This document shows positions 21,935 through 30,183 of a stretch of DNA of 40,460 nucleotides, piece by piece. A program made the translations under genes and the position numbers. Each line of letters begins with the position of its first letter. Position 1 is the stretch's first letter. The notes below the pieces were generated by a model that made no database searches, was not told where the DNA came from, and saw only the letters and a program-made list of their open reading frames with translations. This DNA comes from Pyrinomonadaceae bacterium (GTDB lineage Bacteria > Acidobacteriota > Blastocatellia > Pyrinomonadales > Pyrinomonadaceae): NCBI GenBank assembly GCA_022843305.1, contig JALHNX010000027.1, positions 1 to 40,460 of the forward strand, written 5' to 3'.

Positions 21935-22355
21935 AATCACCGGCTCCTTCCGCTATCTGTGGCTGAAATATGTTACCGGCGTCGATCTGGAAGTTCATTG
22001 CGCGAAATGTCTTGTGGGGGAATATTCGACCGCCGTCAAAAAGGATGTCGGCGAAACGGAGCTGATCGAGCTCGACGAATTCCCGGCGAAAATTTTCTAT
22101 CTGTGCGGCGTCGCGATTCCCTTCAAATGGGAAAATAATTTTCATCTCGCTTTCGAAGAAGCAACGGGCGAAGAGTTCCGGGTTGACGAGCTGGGAATTT
22201 CGGTGACGGTCAGAAATGCCCACCGGCTACCGATCACGACCGAGGCGATGAACGAAATTAATCACCCGCGAATCGGGAATAAATCGTATTCGACTTGCCG
22301 TAACTGGCAGTTTGCTAATTATCTAAAACGATTACAAAACCTAAAGATTATTTAA
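21912..22355 (+). CDS. Hypothetical protein coupled to the ParB-methyltransferase
   Basis: A 147-residue protein with TTGGAGAAG before the ATG, overlapping the upstream gene by 23 bases. CAKC near residue 30 and a further Cys are the only possible metal residues. Otherwise mixed alpha/beta, ending in a basic helix. The overlap suggests that it is made together with the ParB-methyltransferase and may be its partner. No family recognised. Confidence 0.55.
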   Translation: MIELHDLKITGSFRYLWLKYVTGVDLEVHCAKCLVGEYSTAVKKDVGETELIELDEFPAKIFYLCGVAIPFKWENNFHLAFEEATGEEFRVDELGISVTVRNAHRLPITTEAMNEINHPRIGNKSYSTCRNWQFANYLKRLQNLKII

Positions 22356-22374
22356 TTAAATTTGTTGTAAAATT

Positions 22375-22402
22375 TTGTTGAAATTTGTTTAACATATATG
22401 CT
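22375..22402 (+). promoter_or_regulatory. Promoter of the methyltransferase-nuclease gene
   Basis: TTGTTG (22375-22380) and TATGCT (22397-22402), 16 bases apart, in an AT-rich gap. The predicted leader to the ATG at 22538 is about 130 bases and contains an inverted repeat. Confidence 0.5.
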
Positions 22403-22456
22403 AACATACAAATCGGCATTTCTCGCTACAAATCAGATATTTCATAAACCGACCTT

Positions 22457-22525
22457 AAAACACTTCTCCAACCGCCCATTAAAATAACTTTCCATTCGAC
22501 CAATCCATACTTAGAGAAGTGTTTT
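22457..22525. repeat. 12-base inverted repeat in methyltransferase leader
   Basis: AAAACACTTCTC at 22457-22468 and its exact reverse complement at 22514-22525, with a 45-base spacer. The right arm ends 12 bases before the ATG at 22538. It could be a control site for the restriction-type gene or a leader stem. Confidence 0.8.
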
Positions 22526-22537
22526 TGCTAAAAACAT

Positions 22538-24223
22538 ATGAACAATACTCTCTACTATGGTGACAACCTGGAGATTCTACGGAATGACATTCCGAGCGAG
22601 TCTGTTGATTTAACTTATTTGGATCCACCATTTAACAGCAATCGCAATTACAATGTGCTTTTTCGTGAAGAGTCAGGTCTGGAGTCTGAAGCTCAGATAA
22701 CCGCATTTGAAGATACCTGGCACTGGAACAATACAACAATTCAGACTTACCATAATCTTCTAACCACCGCACCGGATAAAGTTGCCACGATGATTAACGC
22801 AATGAAAACCTTCATCGGCGGAAATCAAATGATGGCTTATCTGGTGATGATGACAGTTAGGTTAATGGAGCTTCACCGCGTTTTGAAACCGACCGGAAGT
22901 TTATATTTACATTGCGATCCGACTGCCTCGCATTACTTAAAAATTATTCTGGATACGATTTTCGGTGCAGATAACTACCGAAGTGAGATAATTTGGAAAC
23001 GGACAAGTTCTCATAATTCTGCAAAAAGATTCGGACCGATTCACGACACAATATTTTTCTATACCAAGTCGAAAAAATTTACTTGGAATAAAGTATATCA
23101 ATCGTATAATCCTGATTACGTTAAAACATTTTATAATCACTTTGAAGATGGTAAACCATTTCAATTAGGAGATTTAACAGGTTCAGGCGTTCGTCACGGA
23201 GATTCAGGCAAACCTTGGCGAGATGTAAATCCAACCGATATTGGGCGACACTGGGCAGTCCCAAATGAACTGCTTCAACAATTTACTGTAAATATTTCAA
23301 ATCTTACCACTCAAGAGAAGCTAGACATTCTCGATAAAAACGGTTTTGTATATTGGACTAAAAACAACAAACCCAGATTGAAAAGATTTCTTAATGAAAA
23401 CGCCGGGGTTCCCGTCCAAGATGTCATCGAAGATATTTATCCTCTTTCCTCAAATGATGCAGAACGGCTTGGTTATCCTACTCAAAAACCCGTTGAATTA
23501 TTGAAACGATTATTTGAAGCATCTTCGAATGAAGGCGACGTTATTTTGGATGCATTCTGTGGGTGCGGAACTAGTATTGCCGCTGCTCAGGAACTTAACC
23601 GTTATTGGATAGGAATTTATATTACACATTTAGCGATTGCTCTTCAAAAATATCGGCTTCTTGATTCTTTTAAATTTGTAGAGAATAAAGATTATGTTGT
23701 TATCAGAGAACCTAAAGATTTAGAAAGCGCAAAAAATCTTGCTAACGAAGATCGTTATCAGTTTCAATGGTGGGCATTATCACTGGTTCAAGCTATCCCA
23801 ATGGGAAGTTCATTTGGTAATAAAGTTGGAAAGAAAGGCGCAGATCGCGGAATTGACGGAGCAATAAATTTCACAGAATTTGGCAAAGATAAACTTAAAA
23901 AGGTTTTGATTCAGGTTAAATCCGGTAAAGTAAAATCCGGCGACATTCGAGATTTGCGGGGCACGATGGAACGTGAAAACGCCGCCATTAGCGTTTTCAT
24001 CACTCTTGAAAAACCAACATCGAAAATGTTTGACGAAGCCTATGAAGCGGGTTTCTATCAATCATTTGCGGGAGCAACAAAGTTTCTCAAAATCCAGATA
24101 ATAACAATTGAAGATTTGTTACATGGCGCAGAAATCAAAATGCCCCCGCGTCTTCATCAAAATTTCAAAATAGCTCCGCGCATACTCGAAAAAATTAAAC
24201 AAGTTCAACCCAGTCTTTACTAA
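22538..24223 (+). CDS. DNA amino-methyltransferase fused to Mrr-like nuclease
   Basis: A 561-residue protein, AT-richer than its neighbours. D29-P-P-F32 (motif IV) precedes D338-A-F-C-G-C-G-T (motif I), the beta-class order of N6-adenine or N4-cytosine enzymes, with LHCDPTASHY and the PTQKPVELL motif between. Residues about 400-530 form an Mrr/RecB-like PD-(D/E)xK domain: GADRG-I-D440-G, then Q459-V-K461-S. So methylation and cleavage sit in one chain, like type IIG or mod-res fusions. No specificity subunit is seen. The own-promoter and composition suggest a recently acquired defence-type gene. Confidence 0.85.
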   Translation: MNNTLYYGDNLEILRNDIPSESVDLTYLDPPFNSNRNYNVLFREESGLESEAQITAFEDTWHWNNTTIQTYHNLLTTAPDKVATMINAMKTFIGGNQMMAYLVMMTVRLMELHRVLKPTGSLYLHCDPTASHYLKIILDTIFGADNYRSEIIWKRTSSHNSAKRFGPIHDTIFFYTKSKKFTWNKVYQSYNPDYVKTFYNHFEDGKPFQLGDLTGSGVRHGDSGKPWRDVNPTDIGRHWAVPNELLQQFTVNISNLTTQEKLDILDKNGFVYWTKNNKPRLKRFLNENAGVPVQDVIEDIYPLSSNDAERLGYPTQKPVELLKRLFEASSNEGDVILDAFCGCGTSIAAAQELNRYWIGIYITHLAIALQKYRLLDSFKFVENKDYVVIREPKDLESAKNLANEDRYQFQWWALSLVQAIPMGSSFGNKVGKKGADRGIDGAINFTEFGKDKLKKVLIQVKSGKVKSGDIRDLRGTMERENAAISVFITLEKPTSKMFDEAYEAGFYQSFAGATKFLKIQIITIEDLLHGAEIKMPPRLHQNFKIAPRILEKIKQVQPSLY

Positions 24224-24289
24224 AGAACAACAAAAAATATTTCGGAAAAACAATATTCCCGCTCGAATTGTCATAATTTTCATTCTGTT

Positions 24290-25012
24290 ATGGCGAAAAG
24301 ACCCAAAAAATCTGCTCCGACAGCGGAAACCGCGAAAGATGAAAGTGCGGCAGTTAAACCGAAACGCGCCGTTAAAGCAAAACCTGCGTCGAAAAAGCCG
24401 CCGAAAAAACCCGGAAAAATAACTAAAAAAATAACCGAAGCGGCGGCGAAACGACTGCCCGATCCGAAAACCTTGGGTAATAAATCAAAGCCGGCACCGG
24501 ACAAGCCTGCCCCGGTGCCGCGCAAAAAACGCGAGCGCAAAGCTCACGCAACGCGTCCGACACCCGAAGAAGAAGTCAAAATAAATGAGCGCCGGTTTCT
24601 CGTCTGGGATCTCTATAAAGCCGGCGCGAGCTACCGGGCGATCAGCGAGCATCTGAAAGCCAAAGGCGAAAAGCATCATTCGGTCGGCACGGTGCATTCC
24701 GATCTGCAGTTCTGCCTGAATCTTCAGCACAACGAGCTCGAACTCGACGTGAAAGACCATATCGAAAACGAGGTCGCCGTGCTGCGCGATGTGCGGCTCA
24801 ATTTTTTCCCGGTGATGAAAGACCCGAAAATGCCGTATGACATCCGTTTGAATGCCGGCACGATGGTCATCAACACCGTCAAGGAGATCGCCCGCCTGCG
24901 CAATCTGTATAAACCGCTGAAGATGATGCTCAGCCCGGACGACGAATTAGCGAAAATTCTCGGCATTTCTCCCGATCAGCTGCCCGATGTCGACAACACC
25001 GAAGATAAATAA
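24290..25012 (+). CDS. Terminase small subunit-like DNA-binding protein
   Basis: A 240-residue protein. The first 90 residues are Lys/Pro/Ala-rich and resemble a histone H1-like tail. Residues about 98-140 have a helix-turn-helix (VWDLYKAGASYRAISEHLK, then VGTVHSDLQF). The rest is helical and ends acidic. Its place directly before, and 26-base overlap with, the terminase large gene supports the small-subunit role: recognition of phage DNA for packaging. The basic tail is longer than usual for this family. Confidence 0.75.
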   Translation: MAKRPKKSAPTAETAKDESAAVKPKRAVKAKPASKKPPKKPGKITKKITEAAAKRLPDPKTLGNKSKPAPDKPAPVPRKKRERKAHATRPTPEEEVKINERRFLVWDLYKAGASYRAISEHLKAKGEKHHSVGTVHSDLQFCLNLQHNELELDVKDHIENEVAVLRDVRLNFFPVMKDPKMPYDIRLNAGTMVINTVKEIARLRNLYKPLKMMLSPDDELAKILGISPDQLPDVDNTEDK

Positions 25013-26867
25013 ACTCACGCGCGAGCAGCTCGTCGGGCTGATCTCGGCAATGCCCGACGGTCAGAAGAAGGTTCGCGCCGTCGAACTCGCCGTCCGCAAA
25101 TACGCGTCCTTCACGCCGACCTCGCAAAAGCAGCGTTTCAATAAATATAAATTCAAACCCGCCGAATATATTCAAATCCTGCTCAAATGGACTGCCTGGA
25201 CCGGTATGGACGAAGCGCACCCGGGTCAGTTCGAGATTCTCGAAGCCTGCGCGCTCGTCATGCGCCAGCAGGAAGAGAAAGACCTTTACGAAAAGGGCGA
25301 ATTGAAGCGTGAGCAGCTGACCTGCTGGAAGCCCGGACAAACCGTTAAGAACTGGATCCGCGTCGAATCAGGAAATGGAATAGGAAAGACAAAATCAGCT
25401 TCCGGCATTCTTAACTGGTTTCTCGACTGCTTCGTGCCGTCGGCGATCTTCACGTTCGCGCCGGGCGGCGATCAGGCGCGTTTCGCAATGTGGGCGGAAA
25501 TCCGGAAGGATCGCGAAAATAAAGGTCTGCCCGGACGCGTGCTCGAAACGGAAATTAAAATTTCAGGCTATCATTTCGCCGCGCACCGCACGGTTTCGGA
25601 CGGTCTGGGCAAAGGCGAGGAGCGCATCAAAGGCAAGCACGAAGCCTACCAGCTGTTCATTCTCGACGAAGCGGACGGCATTCCCGATTTCGTTTTCGAT
25701 TCGATCACCTCGATGACCTCGGGCGGCAACTCGCTCGTGATCATGTTCGCGAACCCGAAATCGCGCGCCTCGATGTTTCACCGCGTCAGGAACCGTTCCT
25801 ACGTTCAGAGCTTTCGCGTCTCGACGCTTTATCACCCGAACGTCGTCGCCGGCATGGAAGTCGTGCCGGGAGCCGTCAAACGGGACTTCGTCGAGCGCAA
25901 GATCGAGAACGACTGCGACATTATCCACGAGCACCGGTGCGAGGAAACGGACGAAGATCATATTCACGACGGCTGTTTTTTCTGCGACGGAGATCACAAA
26001 GAGCTTCACGTTCCTGACGATTTCACCTTCGAGCTGCCCTACGCCGTCACGATCGGAGAAAAACATTATCTGCCCGGCACGATCTTCCGCCCGAATCCGC
26101 GTTTTATGACGGATATTCTCGGCATCACGCCGCCGAATTCCGCCGACAATACAGTCGTGCCGGTCGGGCGTTACGAAGCGGCAAAGAAACGCGTCCCGGA
26201 AGGCGGCGATCCGACGTTTGCGCGGGTCGGTCTCGATGCGGCGCGGTTCGGCGGCGATCTCGGGAAGATGTATATCCGCTGGCAGGATGCCGTCTGGCTC
26301 GCTTGCGAATTTTTCAAGCAAAAAACGGAAAAATATGTCGAGACGATCCGCGAAGAATGTCTGAAGCTGAAGGAAAAAGGCGTAAAATCTTTGCATCTTC
26401 GCATTGATGCCGGATACGGCGGCGGAATTATTGACGCGCTTCGGATTGACGACGAGCTGATCAAAGCGTTCGACGAATACGAAGTTTTCGAGGTTCATTT
26501 CGGCAGCACGAAAACTTACAGCCCGGATTATTACGATATAGTCACGGAAATGTATTTCGAAGCCGCCGAATCATTAAAGGGCATCGCGGTCATTAATCCA
26601 CCCGAAGCGCTCGAAATCGACCTTTGCGAGCGCGAATACGATTACCGCAATGTCGGCGGAAAGACCAAGAAAAAGCTCGAACAAAAACCGGATTTCAAAA
26701 AGCGTAAGAAACATTCTCCCGACGACGGCGACGGCTTCGTGCTGGCGGTCGCACCCGATTACTGTTTCAAAAAAGTGACGGTCGCCGTTGTCAGTTCCCC
26801 CGGAATGAATCCGCTACCCACGCAAACGACGGCGGTCGAAGATATAGCAAATATTCTGGGTTTGTAA
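24987..26867 (+). CDS. terL: Terminase large subunit
   Basis: A 626-residue packaging ATPase-nuclease. Walker A is SGNG-I-G133-K134-T; Walker B is LFILD227-E228; the coupling motif follows at FANPKS (N256). The RNase H-like nuclease has D417 (VGLDAARFGG), D474 (RIDAGYGGG) and D582 (DGDGFVLA). It cuts and translocates DNA into the procapsid. The start is the ATG at 24987. Residues 310-333 carry an unusual Cys/His cluster between the two domains. No other terminase fragment is present. Confidence 0.92.
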   Translation: MSTTPKINKLTREQLVGLISAMPDGQKKVRAVELAVRKYASFTPTSQKQRFNKYKFKPAEYIQILLKWTAWTGMDEAHPGQFEILEACALVMRQQEEKDLYEKGELKREQLTCWKPGQTVKNWIRVESGNGIGKTKSASGILNWFLDCFVPSAIFTFAPGGDQARFAMWAEIRKDRENKGLPGRVLETEIKISGYHFAAHRTVSDGLGKGEERIKGKHEAYQLFILDEADGIPDFVFDSITSMTSGGNSLVIMFANPKSRASMFHRVRNRSYVQSFRVSTLYHPNVVAGMEVVPGAVKRDFVERKIENDCDIIHEHRCEETDEDHIHDGCFFCDGDHKELHVPDDFTFELPYAVTIGEKHYLPGTIFRPNPRFMTDILGITPPNSADNTVVPVGRYEAAKKRVPEGGDPTFARVGLDAARFGGDLGKMYIRWQDAVWLACEFFKQKTEKYVETIREECLKLKEKGVKSLHLRIDAGYGGGIIDALRIDDELIKAFDEYEVFEVHFGSTKTYSPDYYDIVTEMYFEAAESLKGIAVINPPEALEIDLCEREYDYRNVGGKTKKKLEQKPDFKKRKKHSPDDGDGFVLAVAPDYCFKKVTVAVVSSPGMNPLPTQTTAVEDIANILGL

Positions 26868-26887
26868 AATATGGTTGGGTAAAAATT

Positions 26888-27169
26888 ATGAGTGAAGAAA
26901 TAAAGGAACAACCGGCTTCGATCGGGTTTATCGGCGAAAGCAGTAATCTGCAGATCGAATTTGCGGATGGTGTGCAGTCCATTCCCGGTCACATTATCGC
27001 CGAACTCGGCGGCGCGGAAAATATTTTGAAGATCGCGCCGGGATTAAAAACGAAAACCTACGGCGAGTTTCTAAGCGCGTTTCGTTTGGCGATGCAGAAA
27101 AAACAAGTGAACCGTCTCGGACAGGATTTTATCGGTGGACATTTTTCGAAGAATTTCAGAGATTTTTAG
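26888..27169 (+). CDS. Hypothetical small protein after terminase
   Basis: A 93-residue protein, the last + strand gene before the kinase insertion. No good ribosome site. Alternating strand and helix (LQIEFADGVQSIPGHIIAEL) with a basic end. No recognised family; it could be a head-assembly accessory. Confidence 0.55.
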   Translation: MSEEIKEQPASIGFIGESSNLQIEFADGVQSIPGHIIAELGGAENILKIAPGLKTKTYGEFLSAFRLAMQKKQVNRLGQDFIGGHFSKNFRDF

Positions 27170-27192
27170 ACTTTGAGTAAACATTTGTATGA

Positions 27193-28494
27193 TCAACCAT
27201 CAATTCGTTTTCTTTTAATTGCGCCAAATATGTTTGAAATTAATAGCAATAATATATATATCAAAAGTGCAACCAAGGCGCTGACCGAGAGAACTACGAT
27301 AAGAAATACAAAGGGGAAAATTAGACTTGGAATTATTAAAAACCAGACAAACGGATGAAAATCATTACTCTTTATTGCTTCTGTTACATAAAGATAAAAC
27401 AAACACACTACCGAAAGTATCGAAAATCCAAAAATTAGCCAGTCAGAGTAATAGAATTCTGGAGATGCGTATAAATAAATACCCAGACAAATATATGGGA
27501 TTGCAATTAAACAATACAAAAATATAGTTACCAAACTTATTGGATTTCGATAAAACGAAGGATCATCCAAATAAATTATAGGCTTCAAGGGGAAGGTTCT
27601 TTCGATAGGTCTGGAATCAAAAACTTGAGATCCTCGAACAAATTCCTGATAAAATTGTATAGGCGTTCGAGGACGATCTAAAGGATTTTTGTCTAATGTT
27701 CTATTTATTAATTTATCAATATATTCGGTTACCTCTTTGTTTTTTGCCCGAATAGATGGAGGTCGCTCATTCATTTGTTGTCTGACTAAAGCGTAAATAT
27801 GTGTTTGACTGAAAGGAAGAACGCCTGTAAGCATTTCAAAAGTTAACACTCCTATACTATAAATATCGCTTGCCGTGCTTGCTTTGTTTTCAAATACCTC
27901 CGGTGCCATATATTGAGGGGTTCCCACAACTCTGCTGATAGTCGAACCTAAGGTCGATTGGATAATTCGAGCTAAACCAAAATCAATAACCTTTACTTTT
28001 TCTTCAGGAGTGCCTCTATCCACTAAAAATATATTATTAGCTTTAATATCCAAATGAATAACTTTATTTTGGTGAGCTAGATCAAGGGCACTACAAATTT
28101 GTTGAAGTACATGGGAGGTTTTATCAACGGAAAAAGGACCTTCTTCAAGCAAAGCTCTTCCTAAAGAACATCCCTCTAACCATTCCATTGCAATGTAAAC
28201 TATATTTTCTTGAATTCCGGTTTCATATACGCTAACGATATTTGGATGCCGCAATTTTTTGAGGATTTCGCCCTCTCTATGAAAAAGCTTTAAATATATT
28301 TGTCTCCTTTCCTGATGAATCAAGTATCTTGGAGGAAGTATCTTCACAGCAACAGTCTTTCGATTCTTTAAATCTATAGCTTTATAGACAATTCCCATTC
28401 CTCCTTCATCAACAAATTCTTCAAGCTCAAATTGCCCTAAGATTTTTCCGACAAAATTATAAATATCAGGTTTTGAAAGAGGTGTGCGATTCAT
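27193..28494 (-). CDS. Membrane Ser/Thr protein kinase (moron)
   Basis: A 433-residue, AT-rich protein. The PknB-like domain (about 20-290) has the Gly-rich loop (DEGGMGIVYKA), K51, E74, H147-L-D149-I-K-x-x-N154, D171-F-G and the APE motif (199). The usual HRD is HLD, so it is a non-RD kinase; the catalytic Asp is present. Residues about 320-424 make four membrane segments, with no PASTA or other sensor. It lies against the structural operon between terminase and portal with its own promoter. A role in host signalling change or exclusion of other phages is inferred. Confidence 0.85.
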   Translation of the reverse strand: MNRTPLSKPDIYNFVGKILGQFELEEFVDEGGMGIVYKAIDLKNRKTVAVKILPPRYLIHQERRQIYLKLFHREGEILKKLRHPNIVSVYETGIQENIVYIAMEWLEGCSLGRALLEEGPFSVDKTSHVLQQICSALDLAHQNKVIHLDIKANNIFLVDRGTPEEKVKVIDFGLARIIQSTLGSTISRVVGTPQYMAPEVFENKASTASDIYSIGVLTFEMLTGVLPFSQTHIYALVRQQMNERPPSIRAKNKEVTEYIDKLINRTLDKNPLDRPRTPIQFYQEFVRGSQVFDSRPIERTFPLKPIIYLDDPSFYRNPISLVTIFLYCLIAIPYICLGIYLYASPEFYYSDWLIFGFSILSVVCLFYLYVTEAIKSNDFHPFVWFLIIPSLIFPFVFLIVVLSVSALVALLIYILLLLISNIFGAIKRKRIDG

Positions 28495-28501
28495 TTCATA
28501 C

Positions 28502-28530
28502 GTTATAAATTAAAAGTTATTTTAAAACAA
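28502..28530 (-). promoter_or_regulatory. Promoter of the kinase gene, near-leaderless
   Basis: On the - strand TTGTTT (28525-28530) and TATAAC (28502-28507), 17 bases apart. The -10 box ends eight bases before the start codon at 28494, so the mRNA would start at or within one or two bases of it. Confidence 0.6.
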
Positions 28531-28538
28531 GCAAAATT

Positions 28539-28557
28539 CGCAAATTTATTATTTGCG
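28539..28557. promoter_or_regulatory. Operator-like dyad upstream of kinase
   Basis: CGCAAAT-TTATT-ATTTGCG, seven-base arms, just upstream of the kinase -35 box. It could be a repressor site for the kinase or for a + strand promoter towards the portal. No terminator-type T-run. Confidence 0.45.
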
Positions 28558-28588
28558 CTCAAATCAATAAATTCCTCAAAGCCACTAA

Positions 28589-28621
28589 AATCCTAAGAGT
28601 CCGCCTCCGGTCTTTAGGATT
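28589..28621 (+). repeat. Hairpin ending at the portal start codon
   Basis: AATCCTAA (28589-28596) and TTAGGATT (28614-28621) are perfect reverse complements. The right arm ends at the base before the ATG and contains the only AGGA near the start. In mRNA the stem would mask this area. Confidence 0.7.
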
Positions 28622-30139
28622 ATGGCAAAAAACACTTATCAAAAACTGATTGACGCGCTTTTCGGGGAAACCGTGCAGCTGAACCTCGCGGAAAATGCGT
28701 CCGCCGAAGAGCCGTTTCCTTCGTCCGGGCTGACGCTTCTGAATCTGACCGCGCCCGAAGTGCCGGTCAAGGAAACGGCAATCGTTCCGGAAGTCGTCGA
28801 ATCCATACCGACCGAACAAAAAAATCTGCAAACCGATTCGTCCACCGCAATCGCCGTCATTGATCTCGGGCGCGGCACATCGTCGCAGCTCGAACGCAAA
28901 CTCGATGCGCGTCTGCTGCGCAATTACGCGAAATATTCCGTCTGGGTCCGCGCCGCGCTCAATTACAAGCGCGAAAAACTCGGACGCGCTCAATTCGAGA
29001 TAATTCCCCGAGATTCGACCGAAAAACCAAACCGCGTGGATAAATTCGTCCGCGCCGAAGTCGAAAGCTTGATCCGCCACCCGAACAGCGCCGGCGATTC
29101 CTACGGGATTCTCAAAGAGCAGCTGCTCGAAGACTATTACGTCATCGGACACGGCTGTTTCGAGCTCGACCTGTTCAACGATCTGACAGTGCGTTCGATC
29201 CGGATCATGGACGCGGCGCGGATCGGCTTCGTCAAAAACTGGAACGGAACCGACAACAGCGTTCCGCGCTACGTCGAATTCGCCGATAATTACGCCGCGC
29301 GCGTTAAACGGTTTTTGGCATCCGAGCAGGTTCTGTGCATGGTCAATACGCCGATGTCGAACACGAAGCTCGGTTTCTCGCACGTCGAAGCCCTGCACCG
29401 GACGATCGTCGCGCTGCTTTCCGGAGACGAATTTTTGATCAGACAGATTCTCCAGCCGGTCAGCGAAAAACTCATTTCGCTCGGTGAAGGCGTGACGCAG
29501 ACGCAGGTCGATTCCTTCAAATATCAAATTCAACAAGTTCGCGACAAGCTCGCCGTGATCGGCGGCGCGAAAGACCCGAAGGTTATTAATTTGAGCGCTT
29601 CCGCCGACGAAATGAAAATTCTCGACGGCTGTGAATGGTTCGTCCGCCAGGTCGCCGCGATTTTCAATATCTCGACCGCCAAATTAAAGCTCGCTGTGGA
29701 TACTTCGCGCGCGAACACGTCCGAAATGATGGCGGACGATCTCGAAGGACTCGAAGGCGATTTGACGCGAATTATCGAGATCGAGAATTCATGCTTTATC
29801 GACCGCTACGAATACAAGGGCGAGATAAACCTGAAATTCTCCTACCCGATCATGCACCGCAAGGACGAAAAGCAGCAGGCATTCATTGCCAGGCAGCAGA
29901 CCGGAACGCCCTGGGGGTCGATCAACGAGGCGCGTTCGCGCACCGGAGAAAAGGAATACGACGAGCAGGAAATGCCCTTCTGCAACGAGCCGATCATCCT
30001 GATGGGCAAAGGCACGCCGGTTCCCTACTCGATCTGGGTCAAGGAAATGCAGGAACGCGAGAATAATATCGGCAAAGAACCGGCGCCCGCCACCCCGCCG
30101 GAAGAAAACGCGGACGATAAAACCACCGCTAAACAATAA
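28622..30139 (+). CDS. Portal protein
   Basis: A 505-residue protein. After a variable N-terminus (1-90), the pattern fits the portal: LLRNYAKYSVWVRAALNYKR, a mixed region (100-190) with SYGILKEQLLEDYYVIG, and a long helical and core domain. Late motifs FNISTAKLKLAV and IMHRKDEKQQAFI match phage portals. The portal dodecamer is the DNA channel of the capsid and binds the terminase. The start is taken at 28622. It follows a hairpin and probably has a promoter in the gap to the kinase. Confidence 0.85.
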   Translation: MAKNTYQKLIDALFGETVQLNLAENASAEEPFPSSGLTLLNLTAPEVPVKETAIVPEVVESIPTEQKNLQTDSSTAIAVIDLGRGTSSQLERKLDARLLRNYAKYSVWVRAALNYKREKLGRAQFEIIPRDSTEKPNRVDKFVRAEVESLIRHPNSAGDSYGILKEQLLEDYYVIGHGCFELDLFNDLTVRSIRIMDAARIGFVKNWNGTDNSVPRYVEFADNYAARVKRFLASEQVLCMVNTPMSNTKLGFSHVEALHRTIVALLSGDEFLIRQILQPVSEKLISLGEGVTQTQVDSFKYQIQQVRDKLAVIGGAKDPKVINLSASADEMKILDGCEWFVRQVAAIFNISTAKLKLAVDTSRANTSEMMADDLEGLEGDLTRIIEIENSCFIDRYEYKGEINLKFSYPIMHRKDEKQQAFIARQQTGTPWGSINEARSRTGEKEYDEQEMPFCNEPIILMGKGTPVPYSIWVKEMQERENNIGKEPAPATPPEENADDKTTAKQ

Positions 30140-30183
30140 ATGTTTTTTTCTTTTTAGAATTCAAACGGAGTTTACGACCCGAG

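Noticed and set aside
25563-26498. 311-codon - strand frame
   Set aside because: Antisense shadow of the terminase gene, whose catalytic motifs are clear.
28559-29536. 325-codon - strand frame
   Set aside because: Antisense to the portal gene; no motifs or ribosome site.
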